Positions 33,425-41,697 of a DNA stretch of 44,026 bases are shown piece by piece. How positions within the stretch are numbered: the first letter of the stretch is position 1; each line of letters begins with the position of its first letter. The DNA comes from JASHUC01 sp035606175. Lineage in GTDB: Bacteria > Pseudomonadota > Gammaproteobacteria > Steroidobacterales > Steroidobacteraceae. A program made the position numbers and the translations under genes. Location: the NCBI GenBank assembly GCA_035606175.1, contig DATNFW010000018.1:1-44026 (forward strand). Direction: 5' to 3'. A model generated the notes under the pieces. That model made no database searches and was not told the DNA's origin. It saw only the letters and a list, made by a program, of their open reading frames with translations.

Positions 33425-34945
33425 ATGCACGCCTCGACGCAAACGTCTGCGGACTTGCCGGTCATTACCCATTGGATCGGCAATGAGCCTGTGATCGGGC
33501 GCAGCATGCGCAGAGGTGAGGTGTTCGACCCGACAACCGGCATGGCGAGCGCGCACGTGCCGTATGCCGCCTCCGCGGAGGTCGACGCCGCAGTCGCTGC
33601 GGCACGCGAGGCATTCGCAGCCTGGGCGAGCACTCCTCCCGTGCGGCGCGCGCGCGTACTGTTTCGTTTCCGTCAGCTGCTCGATGCGGCGGCGGAGGAG
33701 ATTGCGCGCGCCATCAGCCGCGAGCACGGCAAGACACTGAGCGATGCGCGCGGAGAGATAGCGCGCGGAATCGAAGTCGTCGAGTTTGCATGCGGTGCGC
33801 CGGAGCTCCTGAAGGGAGAGCACAGCGAGAGCGTGGGCGCGGGCGTGGACACATTCAGCGTTCGGCAGCCCCTCGGCGTGGTCGCCGGTATCACGCCTTT
33901 CAATTTTCCGGCAATGGTGCCGCTTTGGATGGTGCCGCTCGCACTCGCCTGCGGGAACGCATTCGTTTTGAAGCCATCGGAGCGCGATCCCTCCGCATCG
34001 ATACTGCTCGCCCGTTTGCTCGCCGAAGCCGGGCTGCCGGCAGGCGTCCTGAACGTGGTGCACGGCGACCGAGAGGCGGTGGATGCCCTGCTCCGGCATC
34101 GCGACGTAGCGGCGATCAGCTTCGTCGGATCGACGGCGGTCGCACGTGCCGTGCATCGCGAAGGCACCCTCGAGGGCAAGCGGGTTCAGGCACTCGGTGG
34201 TGCGAAGAATCATCTGGTCGTGATGCCCGATGCCGATCTCGAGGACGCCTCGCGAGCGCTGCTCGGCGCGGCATTCGGGTCGGCCGGCGAGCGCTGCATG
34301 TCGATCTCGATCGCGGTCGCCGTGGGTGAGCGGACGGCCGATCGGCTGATCGGACGGCTCGCACCGATGATCGAGGGGTTGCGCGTCGGCTCGCCATTCG
34401 ATCCCGAGACGGAGATGGGCCCGCTCATCACGCGTGAGCATCGCGCTCGCGTATGCGCCTACATCGACTCGGGCTTGAGCGAGGGGGCGCACCTGGTCGT
34501 CGACGGACGCGCCCACCCAGCCGGGGCCGGCGGCTTTTTCCTGGGCGGATCGCTCTTCGATCGCGTCGCTCCCGAGATGCGGATCTATCGAGAGGAGATC
34601 TTCGGTCCGGTGCTCGGCATCGTGCGGGTGCCGAACCTCGAGGCGGCGATCGGGCTCATCAACGCGCACCCCTATGCGAACGGGACAGCCATCTTCACGC
34701 GAAGCGGCCGCGCCGCGCAGGCGTTCGCCTCGGCGATCGAGGTGGGTATGGTCGGCATCAACGTCCCGTTGCCCGTGCCCGTCGCCTTTCACAGCTTCGG
34801 CGGCTGGCGCAGCTCGCTGTTCGGCGATCACCATATCTACGGGCGCGAAGGCGTCCGGTTCTATACGCGCCTGAAGTCGGTGACACAGCGCTGGCCGCAC
34901 GATGCCCGGGACGATGTGCAGTTCGAGATGCCGTCGAGCCAATAG
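33425..34945 (+). CDS. mmsA: Methylmalonate-semialdehyde dehydrogenase (CoA-acylating)
   Basis: 506 residues from the ATG at 33425. An aldehyde dehydrogenase of the MmsA subgroup: THWIGNEPVIG at the start, GITPFNFPAMVPLWMVPLA, LKPSERDPSA, the NAD-binding FVGSTAVAR, QALGGAKNHLVVMPDAD and the catalytic cysteine in AGERCMSIS, with INVPLPVPVAFHSFGGWRSS near the end. In this family AGAKNH/GGAKNH and GERCMA replace the usual ALDH motifs. It oxidatively decarboxylates (S)-methylmalonate semialdehyde or malonate semialdehyde to propionyl-CoA or acetyl-CoA in valine and inositol breakdown. The gene stands alone between two terminators; mmsB and other valine genes are not nearby. Confidence 0.94.
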   Translation: MHASTQTSADLPVITHWIGNEPVIGRSMRRGEVFDPTTGMASAHVPYAASAEVDAAVAAAREAFAAWASTPPVRRARVLFRFRQLLDAAAEEIARAISREHGKTLSDARGEIARGIEVVEFACGAPELLKGEHSESVGAGVDTFSVRQPLGVVAGITPFNFPAMVPLWMVPLALACGNAFVLKPSERDPSASILLARLLAEAGLPAGVLNVVHGDREAVDALLRHRDVAAISFVGSTAVARAVHREGTLEGKRVQALGGAKNHLVVMPDADLEDASRALLGAAFGSAGERCMSISIAVAVGERTADRLIGRLAPMIEGLRVGSPFDPETEMGPLITREHRARVCAYIDSGLSEGAHLVVDGRAHPAGAGGFFLGGSLFDRVAPEMRIYREEIFGPVLGIVRVPNLEAAIGLINAHPYANGTAIFTRSGRAAQAFASAIEVGMVGINVPLPVPVAFHSFGGWRSSLFGDHHIYGREGVRFYTRLKSVTQRWPHDARDDVQFEMPSSQ

Positions 34946-34959
34946 CAAACGGTACCGAT

Positions 34960-34986
34960 AAAAAAAGAACCCCGCTCGCGCGGGGT
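34960..34986. terminator. Bidirectional-type terminator after mmsA
   Basis: ACCCCGC (34969-34975) and GCGGGGT (34980-34986) form a seven-base-pair stem with loop TCGC, preceded by a run of A residues. On the minus strand this gives stem plus TCTTTTTTT, the stronger orientation; on the plus strand it lies 23 bases after the mmsA stop with few T residues following. No minus-strand gene was found to its right, so it most likely ends mmsA. Confidence 0.65.
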
Positions 34987-35425
34987 CATTCGGTCGCTTG
35001 CTTGCTGTGGAGGAGTGTCTTCTAGTTCTTGTCCGGTTGCGATCGCCATTCGCCGAGGGAGCGGCGTGCGCCGATCACGAATCCAGTCAAATTCGCTTAT
35101 CTGTTCTCGTCGCCTCTGAGTCTCGCTCGTCCCCTAGCCTCGGCCCTTCGTGATGGAAGCGGTGCAACGCGCGTGCCAGCGGCCCGCGCCGCGCCTTCCA
35201 TGTGACATCTCGTATCTGCGACGTAGTTCAACTGTGACCTGATGCGCCTTATGCGAGGTTTGCAGCCCGGGCCGGCGAGTCTCTCGAGAGCCGCCCGTTC
35301 CCGGGCTCAGAGCCGCCATGTCAATTTCGTCGACGAATTCCTCTGCCGTCCAAATGCGAGAGCGACCCGCGATGGCGCGCAAATCTTTGAAAAGCAGAAC
35401 GTTTCGAGCAGCTGAAGGGTTGTAA
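34987..35425. other. Gene-free intergenic stretch before mltD
   Basis: About 440 bases without a convincing coding frame on either strand, tRNA-like fold or repeat. Base composition is less GC-rich than in neighbouring genes. Direction of the flanking genes means the mltD promoter lies here, but no good -35/-10 pair stands out. It could hold a small RNA, which cannot be decided from the sequence by eye. Confidence 0.5.
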
Positions 35426-37405
35426 ATGTTTTCGACATCGAAACTCGGGCCGGCGGGCACGCGGGTCAAGCGCGGATGGTGGAGCATTACGCTCGCGCTA
35501 ATCCTGTGCGTGCTCGCCGTACCGGCGATGCGACCGGCTTTCGCGAAATCCGATCCGTTCCCGCGGCCTCCCGATCTCGAGCGGGACGTCCAGTTCTGGA
35601 TCCGCGTGTACACGCAGATCGATACGAACTCCGGATTTCTGCACGACGAGAACAATCTCTCGGTCGTCTACGAGGCGCTGCATTTCTCGCCGAATACTTC
35701 GCCGCGCGAGCGCGAGCGGGAGGTCAATGCCGCGCGGGAGCGGATCGTGGCTTCTCTGAAGCGCATCGCCACGAGTGGGCCACAAAACGTCGAGGATGAG
35801 CGCATCCGCAAGCTCTGGGGCGACGAGGGCACACCGATCCGACTGCTCGAGGCGACCAATCACATCCGCTTCCAGCTCGGCCAATCCGATCGTTTCCGCG
35901 AAGGGCTCGAGCGCTCGGGCAAGTGGGAGGCGCACATCGCCGAGACGCTCGCCAATCTCGGCCTGCCCCCCGAGCTCGCGGTGCTGCCGCACGTCGAGTC
36001 CTCCTTCAATCCGGCGGCTCATTCGAAGGTCGGAGCAGCCGGCCTGTGGCAGTTCATGCGCTCGACTGGGCGGCGCTACATGCGCATCGACTCGACGATA
36101 GACGATCGGCTCGATCCGTTCCGCTCGACCGAAGCGGCGGCGCAGCTCCTCGAGTACAACTACCGGCTGCTCGGGAGCTGGCCTCTTGCGATCACGGCCT
36201 GGAATCACGGCGCGGCCGGCGTGCGGCGTGCGGTCGAGACGCTCGGCACGGACAACATCGCGACGATCGTGCGGCACTACACGAGCCCCTCGTTCGGCTT
36301 CGCATCGCGCAACTTCTACGTCTCTTTTCTCGCGGCGCTCGAGATAGACCGCAACCCTGAGAAGTACTTCGGCCATCTCCGGCGCGACCCTGAAGTGCAC
36401 TTTCAGGAGGTCACTTTGCCGATCCACGCGTCGACCCAGACGCTCGAGCGCGCGCTAGACATCGACGCGAGTACTCTGCGCGCGCTCAATCCGGCGCTGC
36501 GGCCGGTTTGCTGGCGCGGGCGGCGCCCGGTTCCGAAGGGCTATCACCTGCGGTTGCCGGTCGGTGGAGAGCACTGGACCGCCACGCTGCTCGCACAGCG
36601 CCTCGGCGGCGGAGCACCGCGCATTCTGCTCGCCAAGGCGAACGTCTCCTCGCGGCCTGCGGCGAAGGAGCTGCCGGCGGCGAGCGTCGGGCCCATCGCG
36701 GGCAGCGCCTCCTTCGCGAGCCTCGGCAAATCAGCCGGTGCCGCGTCCGCAGCGGCTTCTCGCGATGGGGCTCCGGAGCCTTCGCAGACGGGTTCGGGCG
36801 AGAGCCTCTCGCCCGAGACCGCGCGCATCGAGAGCGACGAGGACACGGTCGCCATTGCAGCAATCGGCACCCCGGCGGCAACGGCGCAGCCGGTCTCGGC
36901 GGCGCAGGCCGAGGCCCTCGGACCGGCGCTGGGGCCGACGGCAGTCGAAGCGACGGCAACGACCGACCCGATCGACTACTCGGTCTCGAAGAGTCAGACG
37001 ATCGTCGTCGCGGCCGCCGAGACGCTCGGGCATTACGCGGACTGGCTGCACGTCTCGACAGGGAGGCTGCGCAAGCTCAACCATTTGCATCGCAGGAGCG
37101 CGGTGGTGATGGGCCGCCACATCAAGCTCGACTTCCACCGAGTCTCCCCGGACGTGTTCGAAGCGAAGCGACGCGAGTACCACCGCTCACTCGAGGCGAG
37201 CTACTTCGCAGCACACCGCATCGCCGGAACCCAGGTCTACATTGCGCGTCGCGGCGACTCGCTTTGGACAGTGACGCACCGCTATGACCAGCTGCCGATT
37301 TGGCTTATCGAGCAGTACAACCCGGACGTGGATTTCGGCGACATGCGCCCCGGCACGCAGATCGTCGTGCCGCGGATCGAGGATGCCGCGAGCGCGGGCG
37401 GCTGA
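35426..37405 (+). CDS. mltD: Membrane-bound lytic murein transglycosylase D-like protein with LysM
   Basis: 659 residues; AAGGG precedes the ATG by about ten bases. After a signal segment (about 18-40, WWSITLALILCVLAVPAM) comes the transglycosylase SLT domain: LPPELAVLPHVESSFNPAAHSKVGAAGLWQFM carries catalytic Glu191 and the GLWQF signature, and LLGSWPLAITAWNHGAAGV follows. It cleaves the MurNAc-GlcNAc bond, leaving 1,6-anhydro ends. A middle Ala/Ser/Pro-rich linker (about 405-510) leads to two LysM-like segments, the last clearest (YIARRGDSLWTVTHRYDQ to IVVPRIED), for peptidoglycan binding. No lipobox cysteine is evident, unlike E. coli MltD, so it may be soluble or anchored by its N-terminal helix. 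Confidence 0.92.
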   Translation: MFSTSKLGPAGTRVKRGWWSITLALILCVLAVPAMRPAFAKSDPFPRPPDLERDVQFWIRVYTQIDTNSGFLHDENNLSVVYEALHFSPNTSPREREREVNAARERIVASLKRIATSGPQNVEDERIRKLWGDEGTPIRLLEATNHIRFQLGQSDRFREGLERSGKWEAHIAETLANLGLPPELAVLPHVESSFNPAAHSKVGAAGLWQFMRSTGRRYMRIDSTIDDRLDPFRSTEAAAQLLEYNYRLLGSWPLAITAWNHGAAGVRRAVETLGTDNIATIVRHYTSPSFGFASRNFYVSFLAALEIDRNPEKYFGHLRRDPEVHFQEVTLPIHASTQTLERALDIDASTLRALNPALRPVCWRGRRPVPKGYHLRLPVGGEHWTATLLAQRLGGGAPRILLAKANVSSRPAAKELPAASVGPIAGSASFASLGKSAGAASAAASRDGAPEPSQTGSGESLSPETARIESDEDTVAIAAIGTPAATAQPVSAAQAEALGPALGPTAVEATATTDPIDYSVSKSQTIVVAAAETLGHYADWLHVSTGRLRKLNHLHRRSAVVMGRHIKLDFHRVSPDVFEAKRREYHRSLEASYFAAHRIAGTQVYIARRGDSLWTVTHRYDQLPIWLIEQYNPDVDFGDMRPGTQIVVPRIEDAASAGG

Positions 37406-37424
37406 GCGCGGGCGGCTGAGCGCG
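37391..37424 (+). repeat. 14-bp tandem duplication across the mltD stop codon
   Basis: AGCGCGGGCGGCTG occurs twice in tandem (37391-37404 and 37405-37418) and a partial third copy AGCGCG follows. The first copy encodes the last residues and stop (SAGG-stop), so the second copy lies in the 3' untranslated part. It looks like a replication-slippage duplication. Confidence 0.75.
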
Positions 37425-37478
37425 GCGAGCAGAGCTCGTCTAGAAATCAGATGCGACGAATAGGTGCGGTGAGGGGGA

Positions 37479-38063
37479 TCATTGGCCCCTCAGGTGCGCC
37501 GCGAATGCCGCAAAGGCCTGTGAATCGCCCGGCTGCGAGAGGAAGCGGTCGGTGCGCTCGCCGTCTTTATCGTTGATCGTCGACTCGATCGAGATGCTCC
37601 GCGAGCTCGCGAGACAGCCGAGCGCCGCATCCGGCAGCCGGAAGTACCAGATCCCGCTCCACGGCGCGACTTGCGGATAGGGAGCGCGCGAGATCTGCAG
37701 CCGCGCGAGATCGAGCTGAACGGAGGTGAGCTCGAGGGGTTGACCCGCGCACAGAACGCGCACCGCCGACGGCGTGCCATTGTCCTGCGGCACCGACACC
37801 CACAGATACAGTTCGCGATTGCCCATGCGATCGACGACGAACGGCGCAGCGAACGCGAACGGATCACCGGACGGTCCGCGGCTCTCGGCGGTGACCAGCT
37901 CCGGGGGGTTAGCGAGAACGATCACAGTCGTGCCGGTGCTTTGATCGAGCCGGTCGACGACTCGGACCGCCGATCCGGATGCGCAGGCCGCCACCAGCGC
38001 TGCGGCCAGCAGCGCCACCGGGAACGCAGGGGTGGCACGGCGATTTAGTGATAGGGTGCACAT
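37479..38063 (-). CDS. Hypothetical lipoprotein
   Basis: 194 residues. FPVALLAAALVAAC is a lipobox with Cys27, so it is a predicted lipoprotein. The mature part looks like a beta-rich domain (TTVIVLANPPELVTAE, ELYLWVSVPQDNG, SAVRVLCAGQPLELTSVQLD, WYFRLPDAALGCLASS) with two more cysteines that could pair. I do not recognise a family. It is convergent with mltD and divergent from the L,D-transpeptidase gene, sharing a 67-base promoter region with the latter. Both neighbours act on peptidoglycan, so an envelope role is a reasonable guess only. Confidence 0.75.
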   Translation of the reverse strand: MCTLSLNRRATPAFPVALLAAALVAACASGSAVRVVDRLDQSTGTTVIVLANPPELVTAESRGPSGDPFAFAAPFVVDRMGNRELYLWVSVPQDNGTPSAVRVLCAGQPLELTSVQLDLARLQISRAPYPQVAPWSGIWYFRLPDAALGCLASSRSISIESTINDKDGERTDRFLSQPGDSQAFAAFAAHLRGQ

Positions 38064-38083
38064 CGTCGTAGGTGTCGCTCAAT

Positions 38084-38112
38084 TCTATAATCTTGGCTGT
38101 TTACCGTCTCAA
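38084..38112. promoter_or_regulatory. Overlapping divergent promoters: lipoprotein / L,D-transpeptidase
   Basis: On the minus strand TTGAGA (38112-38107) and TATAGA (38089-38084) are spaced by 17 bases and direct the lipoprotein gene. On the plus strand a perfect TATAAT lies at 38086-38091 for the transpeptidase gene, 39 bases before its start, with only a poor -35. The two -10 elements overlap by four bases, so the promoters should exclude each other. Confidence 0.55.
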
Positions 38113-38130
38113 TCGGAGCGCCTCTGCGCG

Positions 38131-38826
38131 ATGAGCCCGAGAAGCCCGCCAACGCCCGCCCGCCCTCCGGGTAAACGGGACCCTCTCGCCCCGCTCGGCG
38201 CGACCGCATGCGCCGCCCGCACTGCGGGCCGGCGACTGCTCGCGACCGCGGCACTCGCCGGTCTCGTCGGTGCCGGCGCTCTGGCTTTGCTCGGCGAAGC
38301 GGCGCTTGCACACGACGCGCGCGCGGATCGGGTCTCGATCTCTCCGCCCGGCTCGCTCGCACACCCGACACAGCCCGAAGCGCTCGGCGCCTCGGAGTTG
38401 CCGGTCGCCGATCGCGTCGTCGTGCGCAAGTCGCTGCGCCGACTCTATCTCATGCGCGGCAGCACCGTGCTGAGATCGTACAAGATCGCCCTCGGCTTGA
38501 ATCCCGTCGGGCAGAAGGAGCGCTCGGGGGACTTTCGCACGCCGGAGGGCCGGTACTATCTCACCCGGCGTAATCCGCGCAGCGATTACTTCCTGTCGAT
38601 CCAGGTCTCTTATCCGAACGATGCCGATGTGCGCCGCGCGCGCCGCCACCGCTGGGAGGCTGGCGGCTCGATCATGATCCACGGTCTGCCGAATCATCTC
38701 AGGCGGCCGCCGCAGTACTACGAGAAGTACGATTGGACCGACGGCTGCATCGCGGTGTCCGACTCGGACATGCTCGAGATCTGGCTGATGACGCGCGAGA
38801 ACACGCCGATCGACATCCTGCCCTGA
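38131..38826 (+). CDS. L,D-transpeptidase (YkuD domain)
   Basis: 231 residues from the ATG at 38131. A basic, Pro-rich N-terminus leads to a membrane helix or signal segment (about 36-60, LLATAALAGLVGAGALALLG), so the enzyme acts in the periplasm. The YkuD domain spans about 95-230: RVVVRKSLRRLYLMRG, SGDFRTPEGRYYLTRRNP, IMIHGLPN with His184, and DWTDGCIAVSD with the nucleophile Cys206. Such enzymes make 3-3 cross-links in peptidoglycan or attach proteins to it. The short protein with no LysM resembles the YafK/ErfK-minimal type. ppnN follows after 54 bases with its own -10. Confidence 0.9.
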   Translation: MSPRSPPTPARPPGKRDPLAPLGATACAARTAGRRLLATAALAGLVGAGALALLGEAALAHDARADRVSISPPGSLAHPTQPEALGASELPVADRVVVRKSLRRLYLMRGSTVLRSYKIALGLNPVGQKERSGDFRTPEGRYYLTRRNPRSDYFLSIQVSYPNDADVRRARRHRWEAGGSIMIHGLPNHLRRPPQYYEKYDWTDGCIAVSDSDMLEIWLMTRENTPIDILP

Positions 38827-38868
38827 GCGGCGTGCGTTCCGCCCGATGGCGATCCGGGGCGGACGACA

Positions 38869-38874
38869 TACAAT
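38869..38874 (+). promoter_or_regulatory. Candidate -10 for leaderless ppnN mRNA
   Basis: TACAAT (five of six consensus) ends six bases before the ppnN ATG, so initiation would fall on or next to the start codon. No Shine-Dalgarno site is present between. The -35 region at 17 bases (ATGGCG) is weak. Confidence 0.4.
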
Positions 38875-38880
38875 CGAGCC

Positions 38881-40266
38881 ATGGAAAGCACCATCGTCAT
38901 TCCCGAGCTCGTCGACGCGCGCGTCGGGCCGCGAGGCAGTCTCGAGAATCTCTCGCAGTCGGAGATCGGTAAGCTCCTCGATTCGAGCCAGGGAGGACTC
39001 TATGCGCTCTTTCGCAAGTGCGCGCTCGCGGTCCTCAACACGGGCGCCGACACTGACAACGCGAAGGAGATCTTCGACCGCTACAGCGATTTCCAGATCG
39101 AGGTCCTGCGGCAGGCCTGGGGCGTGAAACTGCAGATGCGCAACGCCCCCGCCTCGGCATTCGTCGATGGCGAGATGATCCGGGGGATCAAGGAACACCT
39201 GTTCGCGGTGCTGCGCGATGTGATCTACATCGCGAACGAGATCAGCGACAGCGGGCGGTTCGACCTGACCGACTCCACCTCGATCACGAACGCCATCTTC
39301 CACATCCTGCGCAATGCGCGGGTGCTCGACTTCAAGGCGCGGCCCAACCTCGTCGTCTGCTGGGGCGGGCACTCGATCGGGGAGGCGGAGTACCAGTATG
39401 CGAAGCGGGTCGGATATGAGCTCGGTCTGCGGGGGCTCGATGTGTGCACCGGATGCGGCCCGGGCGCCATGAAGGGGCCGATGAAGGGCGCGACGATCGG
39501 ACACGCCAAGCAGCGCATCGCGCACGGACGATACATCGGACTCACCGAGCCGGGGATCATCGCCGCCGAGCCGCCCAACCCGATCGTCAATCAGCTCGTC
39601 ATCATGCCGGACATCGAGAAGCGGCTCGAGGCGTTCGCGCGTCTCGCGCACGGCATCGTCGTCTTCCCTGGAGGCGCCGGCACGGCCGAGGAGATTCTCT
39701 ATCTCGCGGGTATCCTGCTCGATCCTGCGAATCTCGAGCAGCCACTGCCCGTCATTCTGACGGGTCCCGCATCGAGCGCAGGCTATTTCGAGCACATCAC
39801 GCGCTTTATCTCGAGCACGCTCGGCGCCCGTGCGCTCGATCGCTTTGCCGTGATCGTCGACGATCCCGCCGAGGTCGCGCGTTCGATGGTGCAGGGCCTC
39901 GAGTCGGTGCGCGAGTTCCGCAAGGAACGCAACGATTCCTACAACTTCAACTGGCTGCTTGCGGTCGACCCGGAGCTGCAGCGGCATTTCGAAGTCACCC
40001 ACGAGTCGATGCGCGCGCTCGTGCTCGAGCGAGCGCAGCCGCGGCATCAGCTCGCGGCGAATTTGCGGCGCGCGTTCTCGGGCATCGTGACCGGCAACGT
40101 GAAGGAGGCCGGTATTCACGCGATCGAGCGACGCGGGCCCTACGAGCTCGCAGGCGACCCGGAGATGATGCGACTGCTCGATGAGCTGCTCGCGGCATTC
40201 GTCGCGCAGGGGCGCATGCGGTTGCCCGGTGTCGCTTACCGACCGTGCTATCGACTGGTGGCGTGA
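38881..40266 (+). CDS. ppnN: Pyrimidine/purine nucleotide 5'-monophosphate nucleosidase PpnN (LOG family)
   Basis: 461 residues, close to E. coli PpnN/YgdH (454). The central Rossmann-like LOG domain has CWGGHSIGEAEYQYAKRVGYELG, CTGCGPGAMKGPMKGATIGHA and the family motif VVFPGGAGTAEEILYLAG. N-terminal (ELVDARVGPRGSLENLS, IGKLLDSSQGGLYALFRKCAL) and C-terminal domains typical of the (p)ppGpp-regulated enzyme flank it. PpnN hydrolyses the N-glycosidic bond of nucleoside monophosphates to ribose 5-phosphate and a free base, and is stimulated by alarmones in E. coli. The start is fixed by a -10 placed six bases upstream and lack of any Shine-Dalgarno site. Confidence 0.94.
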   Translation: MESTIVIPELVDARVGPRGSLENLSQSEIGKLLDSSQGGLYALFRKCALAVLNTGADTDNAKEIFDRYSDFQIEVLRQAWGVKLQMRNAPASAFVDGEMIRGIKEHLFAVLRDVIYIANEISDSGRFDLTDSTSITNAIFHILRNARVLDFKARPNLVVCWGGHSIGEAEYQYAKRVGYELGLRGLDVCTGCGPGAMKGPMKGATIGHAKQRIAHGRYIGLTEPGIIAAEPPNPIVNQLVIMPDIEKRLEAFARLAHGIVVFPGGAGTAEEILYLAGILLDPANLEQPLPVILTGPASSAGYFEHITRFISSTLGARALDRFAVIVDDPAEVARSMVQGLESVREFRKERNDSYNFNWLLAVDPELQRHFEVTHESMRALVLERAQPRHQLAANLRRAFSGIVTGNVKEAGIHAIERRGPYELAGDPEMMRLLDELLAAFVAQGRMRLPGVAYRPCYRLVA

Positions 40267-40275
40267 CATATTGAG

Positions 40276-40292
40276 TGGCTCGGCGCGAGCCA
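40276..40292 (+). terminator. Hairpin after ppnN
   Basis: TGGCTCG (40276-40282) and CGAGCCA (40286-40292) pair around a three-base loop ten bases after the ppnN stop. There is no T-run, so it is only a possible weak terminator. Confidence 0.3.
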
Positions 40293-40402
40293 TGCGAGAA
40301 GCGGATCGCGCGCCGCAGCATCGCGGCCCCGCTTGTGATCCAGTTCCTGTCGCCCGGCGCATACAACTCCGTACGCTGCCTGCAATCACTTCAGGAGTCG
40401 AC

Positions 40403-40669
40403 ATGAGCTCATCCGACAGGACGCGCGGCAGCGCTCCCCCGCTGGCAGCCGGTCCGTCCCCCCTCCGGGGCGGCACACCGGAGCGGCACGAAACCGCGCC
40501 GGCCCCGGCATCGCCAGCTGGCGCAGACCCCTACGGCAACTGGCTCGATCGCATGCAGCGCGCGCGTGCGCGCCACGCTGCGATTACGCGCAACCTTCAC
40601 ACCTGGTCCAACTACAAGAGTTGGGCCGAGCAGGTGAAGGACTCCTGGGACGCGGAACAGAAGAAGTAG
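40403..40669 (+). CDS. Small hypothetical protein
   Basis: 88 residues; AGGAG seven bases before the ATG at 40403 supports the start. The first half is a disordered Pro/Ala/Gly-rich stretch; the second half (PYGNWLDRMQRARARHAAIT then RNLHTWSNYKSWAEQVKDSW) is helical, basic and aromatic, which suggests a conserved functional part. I do not recognise the family. It is convergent with the ParA-family gene, with only four bases between stop codons. There is no signal peptide. Confidence 0.65.
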   Translation: MSSSDRTRGSAPPLAAGPSPLRGGTPERHETAPAPASPAGADPYGNWLDRMQRARARHAAITRNLHTWSNYKSWAEQVKDSWDAEQKK

Positions 40670-40673
40670 CGGT

Positions 40674-41402
40674 TCAGCTGCCTGCCGCGCCGGGAATCGG
40701 ATCGGACGCGGCGAGCACGGGCAGCTCCGCGGCGTGTTGAGTTCCCGCCGTGGGACTCGGCCCCATCAGCCAGGCGATGAGCGGCGCCCACTGCTCCACG
40801 TCCTCGCGCGCGATGTAGCTCTTCATCTCGTGTACACCGAGCCCGAGCTCCGCCGAGCGCACGTAGTTCTGTGAGTCGCGGATCGTCGCGACGATCGGTA
40901 CGCCGAGCGTGTCGAGGAAGCGGATCAAAGACTGATAGGTGAGCGTATTGCGGCGCACGCGGTTTGCGATGACGCCGAGCCTGTTGTCCTCGCGCCGCAC
41001 CTTCGCGACGAGCAGCAGGTCGCGGATGCAGCGCGAGCAGGCATGAATGTCGATGTCGGAAGGCAGCACGGGCACGAGGATCTTGTCTGCGCTGCGCGTG
41101 AGGTCCGGCATCTCCCGCGCATCGAGCGCTGCCGGCGTATCGACGATGATATGCGTTGCTCCGTCCGGCGGCCGCAACTGGAAGCTGCGGGTCGTGCGGC
41201 CGTCCTTCTCGAACGCGGCCACGGCATAGACCCACGGCTGCGTCGGCTGGCGCTTCTTCACCCAACGCATCGAGGAGCCCTGCGGGTCGTAGTCCATCAG
41301 GACCGGCATTTGCTGCCTCGAGGCAAAGTAGCTCGCGAGATTGACCGCAATGGTCGTCTTCCCGGAGCCCCCCTTAGGGTTCAAGACGACGATACGTTGC
41401 AT
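40674..41402 (-). CDS. Orphan ParA/MinD-family ATPase
   Basis: 242 residues. The deviant Walker A motif NPKGGSGKTTIAVNLASYFA with the signature lysine (Lys10), MDYDPQGSSMRWVKKR, the Walker B-type IIVDTPAAL and VIANRVRRNT are as in ParA-like ATPases that position cargo by ATP-driven dimer cycling. No ParB gene or parS-like repeat is nearby, so it is not a typical chromosome-partition pair; orphan members place flagella, chemoreceptors, carboxysomes or other complexes. The C-terminal 25 residues are Ala/Pro-rich. A GGAG site lies four bases upstream of the start. Confidence 0.9.
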   Translation of the reverse strand: MQRIVVLNPKGGSGKTTIAVNLASYFASRQQMPVLMDYDPQGSSMRWVKKRQPTQPWVYAVAAFEKDGRTTRSFQLRPPDGATHIIVDTPAALDAREMPDLTRSADKILVPVLPSDIDIHACSRCIRDLLLVAKVRREDNRLGVIANRVRRNTLTYQSLIRFLDTLGVPIVATIRDSQNYVRSAELGLGVHEMKSYIAREDVEQWAPLIAWLMGPSPTAGTQHAAELPVLAASDPIPGAAGS

Positions 41403-41697
41403 CGAGCTCCGTCTTCAGTGCGCGGCGGGGCAAGAGTACGTGAGCCTGCGCGAGGCTCGCAAGCCGCGAGCTCGCGCGGAGCAGGTGCCGATCGCGTGAG
41501 CGAAGCGATCGAGCGCAGCGAGTGCGTCGGTGGACGGCGACAGCGTTGAGCCCGCCGAACACGCGCGGACTCGGGCGAGGTCGGCACGACATATGTGAAG
41601 AGACGCAACGGAGGGCCGGGAGTCGAGGACTCACGCGCGTTGCGACTGAGAAATCGCGCACGCCCGGCGCAAGCGGCGCCCCGGTAGAGTGGAACAC
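41403..41697. other. Intergenic region, no gene recognised
   Basis: 295 bases between the ParA start and the next small gene. The stretch at 41490-41525 contains imperfect repeats of GAGCGAAGCGA / GAGCGCAGCGAG and an inverted CGATCG pair (about 41489-41513). The rest is unremarkable. The ParA promoter must lie at the left end but no clear -35/-10 pair is visible. Confidence 0.4.

Noticed and set aside
32666..34948. Minus-strand open frame of 760 codons across nrdJb and mmsA
   Set aside because: Spans two well-supported plus-strand genes and the terminator between them; composition is that of an antisense frame.
35134..35655. Minus-strand frame of 173 codons before mltD
   Set aside because: Half of it lies opposite the mltD start; the rest lacks any recognisable motif or ribosome site.
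38101..40476. Minus-strand open frame of 791 codons across the L,D-transpeptidase and ppnN
   Set aside because: Antisense shadow covering two confidently identified genes.
41485..41530. GAGCGAAGCGA-type repeats as a possible REP or partition site for the ParA gene
   Set aside because: Only two or three imperfect copies, a common low-complexity pattern in GC-rich DNA; not a parS-like palindrome array.
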